Origin: Rhodococcus sp. Leaf278
GTDB lineage: Bacteria; Actinomycetota; Actinomycetes; Mycobacteriales; Mycobacteriaceae
DNA length: 64,000 nt
Reading direction: 5' to 3'
Assembly (NCBI RefSeq): GCF_001426085.1
Contig: NZ_LMRR01000043.1
Location: 62,001 to 126,000, forward strand
Part shown: positions 23,515 through 31,510 of the stretch, piece after piece
Layout of the letters: each line of letters starts with the position of its first letter
Numbering within the stretch: position 1 is the stretch's first letter
Position numbers and translations under genes: made by a program
Notes under the pieces: model-generated
Seen by the model: the letters and a program-made list of their open reading frames with translations, nothing else
Database searches by the model: none
What the model was told of the DNA's origin: nothing

Positions 23515-23772
23515 ATGAGCATCAACGACGACGACATCACCACCACGGGCGGAGCCGCAGGCGAAGGCCCGGCTGACGGCGGATCGAACCCGGGTGGCCA
23601 TGACGGCGGAGCAGACGGCCCCGCCGGAGCCGGCGAAGGCCCCGCCGACGGCGGATCGAACCCTGACGGTCACGACGGCGGAGCAGACGGTCCCGCCGGA
23701 GCCGGCGAAGGCCCCGCCGACGGCGGCTCCAACCCCAATGGACACGACGGCGGTGCGGACGGTACCGCTTGA
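23515..23772 (+). CDS. Tandem-repeat Gly/Asp-rich peptide, putative oxygenase substrate (RiPP-like precursor)
   Basis: 85 aa. ATG 23515 with ribosome site GGAAGG (23503-23508). A 15-residue N-terminal segment (MSINDDDITTTGGAA) is followed by three copies of a 24-residue unit, GEGPADGGSNPxGHDGGADG plus PAGA; the last copy ends GTA. Only position 12 of the unit varies (Gly, Asp, Asn). The whole peptide uses just eleven amino-acid types, with no Lys, Arg, Cys or aromatic residue, and one His and one Asn-Pro per repeat. The stop overlaps the start of the cupin gene. The architecture (short leader, multiple cores, adjacent modifying enzyme) suggests a post-translationally modified multi-core peptide; this is inference. 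Confidence 0.8.
   Translation: MSINDDDITTTGGAAGEGPADGGSNPGGHDGGADGPAGAGEGPADGGSNPDGHDGGADGPAGAGEGPADGGSNPNGHDGGADGTA
23560..23769 (+). repeat. Three tandem 72-bp coding repeats
   Basis: Units at 23560-23631, 23632-23703 and 23704-23769 (last one short). Differences between copies are nearly all silent third-base changes apart from the variable codons for residues 27, 51 and 75, so the protein repeat appears to be kept by selection rather than being a very fresh duplication. Confidence 0.9.
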
Positions 23773-25031
23773 TCACTGAGTCGAGCGACGAGCGCGGATC
23801 GGATAACCGGTCCGCGCTCCGTCGTCTCACCGGTGTAGACCTCGCGACGTTCGCCGATCGGTTCTGGGGCGTCGCGCCCAAGCTGAGCAGATCCGCTGAT
23901 CTCTCGGACTCGTTCGACGATCTGATGACGCTCGCCGCGGTAGACGAACTGATCGCCGAACGCGGAGTACGCACTCCGTTCGTGCGAATGGCCAAAGACG
24001 GTCGGCTGCTGGACAAGTCGCAGTTCACCGCGTCCGGCGGGTTCGGTGCCGAGGTCACGGACCAGGTCGACTCCGCAGCGGTGCTGGCAGCCTTTGCGGC
24101 CGGAAATACGCTGGTACTTCAGGGCCTGCACAGACTGTGGCCCCCGTTGATTCATTTCGTCGGTGATCTCGTTCGCGAGCTGGGCCATCCAGTGCAGGTC
24201 AATTCGTATGTCACACCGGCTGCGTCGCAAGGTTTTTCACCGCACTACGACGTGCACGATGTGTTCGTCGTACAGATCGCGGGAACCAAGCGGTGGAGCA
24301 TTCACTCACCGGTGCACGTGCATCCGCTCAACAATCAACCGTGGTCGGACCGGCGGTCGGCCGTCGAAGACCACGCATCGAATACTCCCGAACTGGACAT
24401 CGTCCTCGAGCCCGGCGATGTGCTCTACCTGCCGCGCGGGTGGATCCACTCGGCGCAAGCGCTCGGTGACACCACAGTGCACCTGACCATCGGCGTCGCG
24501 TCGTACAACGACTACGACCTCGCGCACCACGTACTGAAGTCGCTCGGCGACGTCGAGAGTCTGCGTGCTCCTCTTCCCGCCGGCCTCGACCACTCCGACC
24601 CGGAGTCCATCGTCCCGCACGTGCATCGAGTTGTGGACGCCATGCGTGCCGCGCTCGACGACATCGACCGAGACCCCGCTGCGGTACGTCGACTCGCCGA
24701 ACGCCTCGCAGACCGTCACGACGCCCTCGTCCGACCGGAACCGGTGCGCCCACTGGCCAGTGTCGCCGCGATGGGTGCGTTGCGGGGCGAGGATTCGATT
24801 CGATTGCGGCCCGGCATGTTCGCGCGGATCGCGCACGACAAGGACGGAGTGTCGATGGTGCTTCGGAACAAAACCGTCACGCTGCCGCCTCAGTGCACCG
24901 ACGCGATCGAGAGCCTGATGAAGGGCTCTCCGTGCCGCCTCGATTCGATGCCGGGCCTCGACCCCGGCGACGCACTGGTGGTCGCGCGCAGACTCATTCG
25001 CGAGGGGATAGCGGTGACGGCAGCGCCGTAG
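23769..25031 (+). CDS. JmjC/cupin-4 (ribosomal-oxygenase-like) Fe(II)/2-oxoglutarate dioxygenase
   Basis: 420 aa, soluble. TTG 23769 overlaps the TGA of the repeat-peptide gene (TTGA), so the two are translationally coupled. Cupin_4/JmjC core at about residues 110-245: SPHYDVHDVFVVQIAGTKRW gives the HxD iron ligands (His159, Asp161) and probable 2-oxoglutarate Lys174; the distal ligand is His227 in LPRGWIHSAQ. A helical dimer region and winged-helix-like C terminus (about 270-420) follow, as in ribosomal oxygenases of the YcfD/MINA53/NO66 group, which hydroxylate Arg or His in ribosomal proteins. Because the coupled peptide has no Arg but one invariant His, Asn and several Asp per repeat, it is the likely substrate (inference). 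Confidence 0.85.
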   Translation: MITESSDERGSDNRSALRRLTGVDLATFADRFWGVAPKLSRSADLSDSFDDLMTLAAVDELIAERGVRTPFVRMAKDGRLLDKSQFTASGGFGAEVTDQVDSAAVLAAFAAGNTLVLQGLHRLWPPLIHFVGDLVRELGHPVQVNSYVTPAASQGFSPHYDVHDVFVVQIAGTKRWSIHSPVHVHPLNNQPWSDRRSAVEDHASNTPELDIVLEPGDVLYLPRGWIHSAQALGDTTVHLTIGVASYNDYDLAHHVLKSLGDVESLRAPLPAGLDHSDPESIVPHVHRVVDAMRAALDDIDRDPAAVRRLAERLADRHDALVRPEPVRPLASVAAMGALRGEDSIRLRPGMFARIAHDKDGVSMVLRNKTVTLPPQCTDAIESLMKGSPCRLDSMPGLDPGDALVVARRLIREGIAVTAAP

Positions 25032-25037
25032 CCGCCG

Positions 25038-25799
25038 TCAGGTGATCGTGACCCCACCGTCGACCGCAATGGTCTGACCCGTCACGTATCCCCCGGCGTC
25101 GGAGGCGAGCCAGATCGCGGTGGCGGCCAGTTCCTCGGGATCGCCCTTGCGGCCGAGGATCATGCGTGGAGCCATCGACTCGAGGTACCCGGGCTGATAG
25201 CTGTCGGTCATCTCACTCTGGAAGAAGCCCGGGGCAATGGCATTGACCCTGATCCCTTTTCGCGCACCCCACTGCTGCGCAAGGTCGCGGGTGAGCCCGA
25301 CGATGGCTGCCTTGCTTGCGCTGTAGGCGGCCTGAGGCAGGCCTGCAGTGGTCAGACCGAGCACGCTCGAGATGTTCACGATCGAACTGCCGGGCGCCAT
25401 CACCCGTCCGCACGCCTGGGCCGCCCAATACGACCCGTTCAGATTGATGTCGATCACCGAGCGAAACTGCTCGGGGGTCTCGCGGGTCGCCGGGAAGGCT
25501 GTGCCGATGCCGGCGTTGTTGATCAGCACGTCTACCTTCCCGAACTCTGCCACTGCGGCGTCGACCATCGCGGAGCACTGGTCAGGATCGACCACATCGG
25601 TCCCGACGGAGATCGAACGTCCTCCGACACTGTCGATCAGCTTCGCGGTCTGCGCCAATTTGTCCACCCTTCGCGCGGCGAGCACGACGTCGGCCCCGGC
25701 CTCGGCAGCTGCTTTGGCGAAGGCGACACCCAGACCCGAGGATGCGCCGGTAACGACGACAACTCGGCCGTCGAGGCGGAATTTGTCCAAGATCGACAT
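25038..25799 (-). CDS. SDR-family oxidoreductase
   Basis: 253-aa classical short-chain dehydrogenase. Rossmann motif TGASSGLGVAFA (residues 18-29), NNAG, catalytic Ser in NISSVLG, and YSASK for Tyr/Lys; ends with the usual TGQTIAVDGGVTIT. NADP preference is possible from the ARR after strand 2. ATG 25799 with AAGGAG. It lies downstream of the acyl-CoA dehydrogenase in the same direction (27 bases apart), suggesting a fatty-acid or alcohol oxidation operon; it converges on the cupin gene with a 6-base gap. Confidence 0.92.
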   Translation of the reverse strand: MSILDKFRLDGRVVVVTGASSGLGVAFAKAAAEAGADVVLAARRVDKLAQTAKLIDSVGGRSISVGTDVVDPDQCSAMVDAAVAEFGKVDVLINNAGIGTAFPATRETPEQFRSVIDINLNGSYWAAQACGRVMAPGSSIVNISSVLGLTTAGLPQAAYSASKAAIVGLTRDLAQQWGARKGIRVNAIAPGFFQSEMTDSYQPGYLESMAPRMILGRKGDPEELAATAIWLASDAGGYVTGQTIAVDGGVTIT

Positions 25800-25826
25800 G
25801 TACGTGAATCTCCTTGTAGGTCGCGG

Positions 25827-27623
25827 TCAGAACCAGGCGGGTGACATATCGAGGGTGGTGCGGTCCAGTCGCGCGAGCAGGTCCAGTTGAGCCGTCACCT
25901 TGGGCAACTCGTAGACGTAGAAGAATTGCGCTGCAGAACGCTTTCCGTCGTAGAAGTCGCCGGACTTCGCGCCGACGGCCAGTAGCTGTTCGAGCCACAT
26001 CCAGGCAATGACGATGTGCCCCATGGCTTCGAGGTAGGCAGTGGAGTTCGCCAAGGCCACAGCTGCGTCACCGGTCCCCCACAGTGTCGCGGTGACCTCG
26101 ACGATTCTCGCGAATCGGTCCTGCAGTTCCGCGCCGAAAGTGCCAGCGTCACCGCCGGCAGCGTCCGCCTGCGCGACCGTCTTCGAGATCTCTTCGCTGA
26201 GCAGTGTCAAACCAGCGCCGCCCTGCATAACAACCTTGCGGCCCAGCAGGTCCAACCCCTGAATACCGTGCGTACCTTCGTGAATCGGATTGAGCCGGTT
26301 GTCCCGGTAGTGCTGTTCGACGTCGTAGTCGCGGGTGTATCCGTAGCCGCCGTGCACCTGGATGGCCAAGCTGTTGGCCTCGAGGCACCACTGTGACGGC
26401 CAGCTCTTGGCGATGGGAGTCAGGACGTCGAGCAACAGTGTCGAGCGCGCCGATTCGGCATCGTCGGACGCCGAGTCCTGGAGGTCGACCAGATGCGAGC
26501 AGTACAGACCGAGTGCCAGCGCACCTTCGACGTAGGACTTCTGCGCCAACAACATTCGTCGGACGTCGGCATGTTCGATCAGTGCTACCGGAGGTGATGC
26601 AGGATCCTTCGCGCCGAGCGGCCGTCCCTGGGTGCGTGTCTTCGCGTACTCGACCGATTTGAGGTACCCGACGTAGCCGAGGGCGATGGCCAGGAACCCG
26701 ACACCGATACGGGCCTCGTTCATCATGTGGAACATGTAGGACAGTCCACGATTCTCCTCGGCGACCAGGAAGCCGATCGCCCCGGGCTGTCCTGCGGGAG
26801 AATGGGTTCCGTCGCCGAACGCCAGCAGAGTGTTGGTGGTCCCGCGGTTGCCCATCTTGTGATTGAGGCCGGTCAACACGATGTCGTTCCGCTCTCCCGC
26901 ACCGCCGTCGCCGTTCGGGAGGAATTTGGGAACGATGAACAACGAGATCCCCTTGACACCTGGAGGACCTCCCGGTGTCTTCGCGAGCACCAGGTGGACG
27001 ATGTTCTCGGTCAGTTCGTGATCGCCGCCGGAGATCCACATCTTGGTACCGGTGATACGAAAGCTGCCGTCGTCCTGCGGTATCGCTTTGGTCGTGATGT
27101 CCGCCAGTGACGATCCGGCCTGCGGCTCCGACAGGCACATGGTTCCGAACCATCGTCCGTCCAGCATGGGCCCGACGTAATCACGCACCTGATCCGGCGT
27201 CCCGTACGTCGCGATCAAGTTGGCGTTGGCCATGGTCAGGAACGGGTACGACGACGTGCCTGCGTTCGCCGCCTGGAAGAATGCCATCGCCGCCCGAGAG
27301 ACGGTCGCAGGAAGCTGCATCCCGCCGATCGACTCGTCGAACTGCCCGGCGATCAGACCTGCCGCCGCGTACACATCGAGCGCTTCCTTCACCTCCGGAA
27401 TCAGCTCGACCGAGCCATCCGGATTCATGGTCGGTTCGTGCGTGTCGGCCTTCTTGTTGTGCGGCGCGAAGTGCTTGCGGGCAATATCCGCGCTGAGGTC
27501 GAGTACTGCGTCGAAGGTCTCGCGCGAGTGTTCGGCGAAGCGGGGGCGAGTGGTCAGGCCTGCTACGTCCAGCCACTCGTACAGCAGAAAATCCAGGTCG
27601 CGGCGCGAGAGGACGTCCGACAT
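25827..27623 (-). CDS. Acyl-CoA dehydrogenase, 600-residue class (DmdC/FadE5-like)
   Basis: FAD flavoenzyme, 598 aa, longer than the 380-aa standard class because it has an extra N-terminal acyl-CoA_DH_N segment and a C-terminal domain (about 470-598). CLSEPQAGSSLADITTKA and WISGGDHE bind flavin and substrate; the active Glu is in NPIHEGTHGIQGLDLLGRK. Such enzymes oxidise medium/long-chain or 3-methylmercaptopropionyl-CoA; the substrate here is unknown. ATG 27623 with GGAGAAGTGA. First gene of a two-gene operon with the SDR and divergent from the carboxylic acid reductase. Confidence 0.92.
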   Translation of the reverse strand: MSDVLSRRDLDFLLYEWLDVAGLTTRPRFAEHSRETFDAVLDLSADIARKHFAPHNKKADTHEPTMNPDGSVELIPEVKEALDVYAAAGLIAGQFDESIGGMQLPATVSRAAMAFFQAANAGTSSYPFLTMANANLIATYGTPDQVRDYVGPMLDGRWFGTMCLSEPQAGSSLADITTKAIPQDDGSFRITGTKMWISGGDHELTENIVHLVLAKTPGGPPGVKGISLFIVPKFLPNGDGGAGERNDIVLTGLNHKMGNRGTTNTLLAFGDGTHSPAGQPGAIGFLVAEENRGLSYMFHMMNEARIGVGFLAIALGYVGYLKSVEYAKTRTQGRPLGAKDPASPPVALIEHADVRRMLLAQKSYVEGALALGLYCSHLVDLQDSASDDAESARSTLLLDVLTPIAKSWPSQWCLEANSLAIQVHGGYGYTRDYDVEQHYRDNRLNPIHEGTHGIQGLDLLGRKVVMQGGAGLTLLSEEISKTVAQADAAGGDAGTFGAELQDRFARIVEVTATLWGTGDAAVALANSTAYLEAMGHIVIAWMWLEQLLAVGAKSGDFYDGKRSAAQFFYVYELPKVTAQLDLLARLDRTTLDMSPAWF

Positions 27624-27941
27624 TCACTTCTCCGATCGCGAGGGGTGACACGTGCGCACGATGGTGACGAGCACTGTGACGCACATGACTGTGGATTCAC
27701 CATACAAGTCTTGATCTCCGGCTTTCACCGAGCACCAGAGTGAGCTGTCGACGCAGACCTACGTTCGTCGTCCGGCGTTCAAAAACCCAGCCAGGCAGAC
27801 TTTTACGACTTATCGGGCTATGAGGAGCGTCACGATTGGCACAGCCCCCGGCGGCATATACTTACCTTTGATAACGATATGAATCGGACAATCGCGAGGC
27901 GTCCCGGCCCACCGGGCGCGCATCGTCGGAGGGAGTCGAGC
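27624..27941. other. Divergent intergenic region, no gene seen
   Basis: 318 bases between the acyl-CoA dehydrogenase (-) and the carboxylic acid reductase (+). It holds the divergent promoters, including the good plus-strand promoter listed separately, and an AT-richer stretch at about 27775-27815. No convincing open frame, tRNA or repeat. Confidence 0.6.
27836..27863 (+). promoter_or_regulatory. Promoter for carboxylic acid reductase
   Basis: TTGGCA (27836-27841), 16-base spacer, TATACT (27858-27863): close to the sigma-70/SigA consensus. Predicted start of transcription near 27870 would give a 5' leader of about 70 bases before ATG 27942. Confidence 0.6.
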
Positions 27942-30900
27942 ATGACGCACACGCTGGCCGTCGACAGCCGACAGGATCGAGAGACCAGGCAACGCAGTCG
28001 GTTTCAGGAGCTGCACGAGTCCGACCAGGAATTTCGCGCCGCCGAACCGGACAGCTCCGTAGCGGACGCCGCCCAGGAGCTGGCACCCAACCTCGCACGC
28101 GTGGTTGCCGAGATCATGACGCGCTACTCCGACCGCCCGGCCCTCGGCAGCCGGGCTCGACAAATCACTCGCGTGGACGACGCAAACGTCCTTCACCTAC
28201 TCCCGCGCTTCGACACCGTCACCTACGGGGAAGTCTGGAAGAGTGCCGGTGCACTGGCCTCGGCTCTCACGCACGACTCGGTCGGAATCGCGCCCGGTGA
28301 TTTCTTCGCAACGCTGGGATTCGCGAGCGCCGACTATGTCATCGCGGAGTTGGCCACGATCCGGCTCGGCGCAGTCGCCGTTCCGTTGCAGGCCGGTACC
28401 TCCGCGGGCCAGCTGTCGGCCATCGCGGACGAGGTCGAACCCGTCGTCCTCGCAGCCGACGTCGACAATCTGTCCGTTGCGGTCCAGGTTGCCGGCCAGT
28501 GCAGGTCCATTCGGCGAATTGTCGTCCTCGATTACGACGCTGAAGTCGACGTGCACACACGGATCATGAAGTCCGCGCGCGACGATGCCGAACAGGCCGG
28601 GGTCGTCATCCGGCCCCTGACCGAGCTGATTCGCGACGGCGAGCAACTACCGGAGATTCCACTACCCGATGCCGAAGATCCCGACCGACTCGCGACACTG
28701 ATCTACACCTCCGGCAGCACCGGAACTCCCAAAGGAGCGATGCACACCGAACGAATCGTCTGCGGAGCCTGGACCGGAGCCTGGCACCACACCGGAGCTT
28801 CCTCCGAATCCGTGGACCGGCCTGCTTTCCCCGTGATCACTCTCGACTATCTTCCGATGAGTCACCTGGCCGGCCGTGGCCTCGTGTTCTCGGCGCTCGC
28901 TGCCGGCGGGACGGTGCACTTCGCCGGAGCCAGCGACCTGTCCACCCTGTTCGAGGACTTCGCACTCGCTCGGCCCACGATGGCACTGTTGATTCCCCGA
29001 GTGTGCGAGATGATTCGGCACAACGTTCTTGCCGAGATCGACCGAGAGGTCGACCGGTCCAGTGGCGGAGACGAAGACAGTGTCCGTCGAGACGTTCTGG
29101 AGCGCCACAGGAACGACCGATTCGGCGGACGCATCCTGGCGGCGATGGTCGGCACCGCGCCGATCGCGACGGAGGTCAAGGACTTCGTTACCGAGCTGCT
29201 CGACATCCAGGTCCGCGACAACTACGGCTCCACCGAAGCCGGAATGGTGCTGCACGACGGCGTCATCGCGCGTCCGCCGGTGATCGAGTACAAACTCGAC
29301 GACGTACCCGAGCTCGGCTACTTCTCCACCGACACCCCGCATCCACGCGGCGAACTCCTACTCAAGACGTCGTCCATCATTCCCGGGTACTACAAGCGCC
29401 CGGACGTCACCGCGGACGTGTTCGATTCCGAGGGCTTCTATCGCACCGGAGACGTTGTCGCCGAGATCGAGCCGGACCGACTCGCCTACGTCGACCGCCG
29501 CAAGAACGTTCTCAAGCTGGCCCAGGGTGAGTTCGTGGCCCTTGCCCGTCTCGAGGCAGTGTTCGGTACCAGCGATCTGGTGGACCAGATATTCCTCTAC
29601 GGCAACAGCCAACGCGCATATCTGCTTGCCGTCGTCGTCCCGTCTCACCCGGATACGACCACAGCCTCGATCATCGAGTCGCTGCAAGAAATCGCTCGTA
29701 CGGAATCGCTGAACTCGTACGAAATTCCGCGTGACGTGACGATCGAGCACCAGCCGTTCACTCAGGAGAACGGGCTCCTCTCGGGCGCCGGGAAGCAACT
29801 ACGGCCGAAGCTCGTCGAACGCTACGGTGCCGATCTCGAGCGTCGCTACGTAGATCTCGAGTCGGGTCAGAACGAACGCATCCGCGAGCTTCGACGCCAT
29901 GGTGCCGACGCCCCGGTTCTGACCACCGTCGGCGATGCAGCACAGGCACTGCTGGGATGCGACGGATCCGATGTCCGACCCGACGCACATTTCAGCGACC
30001 TCGGTGGAGACTCGTTGTCGGCGTTGACGTTCTCGACGCTCCTGCGAGACATCTACGGAGTGGACGTGCCGGTGGGAGTGATCACGGGGCCGGCCATGGA
30101 TCTGTCCGCCTTGGCCGACTACATCACCTCGGCCCGGGACAACGATTCCGACACAGCAACATTCGCCTCGGTACACGGACGCGACGCCACCGTCGCGCAC
30201 GCCTCCGACCTGCGCTTGGCTGCATTCCTGGACGAGACACTCCTCGATACCGCTCATCACGTTGCTGGCCCTCGCACCCGAACCGAGACAGTGTTGTTGA
30301 CCGGTGCCAACGGATACCTCGGCCGCTTCCTCTGCCTGGAATGGCTCGAGCGTATGGCCGAGGTAGGCGGGACGGTGGTGTGCTTGGTTCGCGGGCGCTC
30401 CGATTCCGACGCGCGTTCTCGACTCGATGCAGCGTTCGACAGTGGTGACGAAAAGCTGTCCGCTCACTACCGGGCTCTGGCAGACTCCACGCTCGAGGTT
30501 GTGGCAGGAGATCTGGGCACGCCTCGATTCGGCTTGGACGACGACGAGTTCGCGGCTCTGGCCGAGCGGGTCGATCGCATCGTTCACCCCGCTGCGCTGG
30601 TCAACCACGCTCTTCCGTACGAGCACCTGTTCGGTCCCAATGTCGTCGGTACGGCGGAGGTGATTCGGCTCGCGCTGACCGACCATGTCAAGCCGGTGAC
30701 CTACCTGTCGACGGTCGCCGTCGCTGTGGGCGTCGACAATTTCCGGGAGAACGGCGACATTCGCATCGACAGCCCCTCGCGAGCTGTCGACGATTCCTAC
30801 GCCAACGGCTACGGCAACTCCAAGTGGGCCGGCGAAGTGTTGTTGCGCAACGCATTCGACGAATTCGGCCTGCCGGTGTCGGTCTTTCGCTCCGACATGA

Positions 30901-31469
30901 TCCTCGCGCACAGCACGTGGTCGGGTCAGCTCAACGTACCGGATGTGTTCACGCGTCTGATCCTCTCGGTCGTGGCCACCGGCCTGGCTCCCAGGACGTT
31001 CTACGCCACGGGCACCGGTGCACCCACAGACGACAGTGGGCGCCCCCTGGCCCATTACGACGGGCTCCCTGCCGATTTCAGCGCCGAAGCCATCACGTCG
31101 ATTGCCGGTGCCGACGTATCGGGCTACCGAACCTTCGACATTCTCAACCCGCACGACGACAGCATCTCGCTGGACACGTTCGTCGATTGGATCCGCGAGG
31201 CGGGTCGCGACATCGAAATCGTCGCGAACTACGACGAATGGTTCGAGCGCTTCAGCGCTGCAGTCGAGGCTCTTCCGGAAAAGCAGCGTTCGCATTCGCT
31301 GCTTCCCTTGATTCAGTCGTACGCGCAACCGCAGCAACCGTCGTCGGGTGCGATGTTGCCGGCGGACGAGTTCGCTGCGGCCGTCGGGGAGATTCCGCAC
31401 CTCGGGCGTGGACTGATCGAGAAGTATCTGTCCGACCTCGAGGTCCTCGGACTCGTCGTCAAGCGCTGA
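27942..31469 (+). CDS. car: Carboxylic acid reductase (adenylation-PCP-thioester reductase)
   Basis: Three-domain enzyme reducing carboxylic acids to aldehydes with ATP and NADPH. ATG 27942, with ribosome site GGAGGGAG, gives 1175 aa, the canonical CAR length; the open frame extends upstream without support. Adenylation domain: IYTSGSTGTPKGAM, YGSTEAGMVL, YRTGDVV. Peptidyl carrier: DAHFSDLGGDSLSAL with the phosphopantetheine Ser691. Reductase: TGANGYLGRF near residue 786 and the YGNSKWAGE catalytic Tyr/Lys near 957. The enzyme needs a phosphopantetheinyl transferase, not seen here. Physiological substrate (aromatic or fatty acid) cannot be fixed. Confidence 0.96.
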   Translation: MTHTLAVDSRQDRETRQRSRFQELHESDQEFRAAEPDSSVADAAQELAPNLARVVAEIMTRYSDRPALGSRARQITRVDDANVLHLLPRFDTVTYGEVWKSAGALASALTHDSVGIAPGDFFATLGFASADYVIAELATIRLGAVAVPLQAGTSAGQLSAIADEVEPVVLAADVDNLSVAVQVAGQCRSIRRIVVLDYDAEVDVHTRIMKSARDDAEQAGVVIRPLTELIRDGEQLPEIPLPDAEDPDRLATLIYTSGSTGTPKGAMHTERIVCGAWTGAWHHTGASSESVDRPAFPVITLDYLPMSHLAGRGLVFSALAAGGTVHFAGASDLSTLFEDFALARPTMALLIPRVCEMIRHNVLAEIDREVDRSSGGDEDSVRRDVLERHRNDRFGGRILAAMVGTAPIATEVKDFVTELLDIQVRDNYGSTEAGMVLHDGVIARPPVIEYKLDDVPELGYFSTDTPHPRGELLLKTSSIIPGYYKRPDVTADVFDSEGFYRTGDVVAEIEPDRLAYVDRRKNVLKLAQGEFVALARLEAVFGTSDLVDQIFLYGNSQRAYLLAVVVPSHPDTTTASIIESLQEIARTESLNSYEIPRDVTIEHQPFTQENGLLSGAGKQLRPKLVERYGADLERRYVDLESGQNERIRELRRHGADAPVLTTVGDAAQALLGCDGSDVRPDAHFSDLGGDSLSALTFSTLLRDIYGVDVPVGVITGPAMDLSALADYITSARDNDSDTATFASVHGRDATVAHASDLRLAAFLDETLLDTAHHVAGPRTRTETVLLTGANGYLGRFLCLEWLERMAEVGGTVVCLVRGRSDSDARSRLDAAFDSGDEKLSAHYRALADSTLEVVAGDLGTPRFGLDDDEFAALAERVDRIVHPAALVNHALPYEHLFGPNVVGTAEVIRLALTDHVKPVTYLSTVAVAVGVDNFRENGDIRIDSPSRAVDDSYANGYGNSKWAGEVLLRNAFDEFGLPVSVFRSDMILAHSTWSGQLNVPDVFTRLILSVVATGLAPRTFYATGTGAPTDDSGRPLAHYDGLPADFSAEAITSIAGADVSGYRTFDILNPHDDSISLDTFVDWIREAGRDIEIVANYDEWFERFSAAVEALPEKQRSHSLLPLIQSYAQPQQPSSGAMLPADEFAAAVGEIPHLGRGLIEKYLSDLEVLGLVVKR

Positions 31470-31476
31470 AGCATCT

Positions 31477-31506
31477 CCCGGTGCGGGCCTATCGGCCCGC
31501 ATCGGG
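31477..31506. terminator. Hairpin terminator between car and NCS2 permease
   Basis: Perfect 8-bp stem TGCGGGCC / GGCCCGCA with loop TATC, extended by CCCG/CGGG after one mismatch, in the 41-base gap between convergent genes. Confidence 0.7.
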
Positions 31507-31510
31507 AAAG

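Noticed and set aside
23560-23772. CRISPR-like array
   Set aside because: The 72-bp periodicity is coding and without spacers; it encodes protein repeats.
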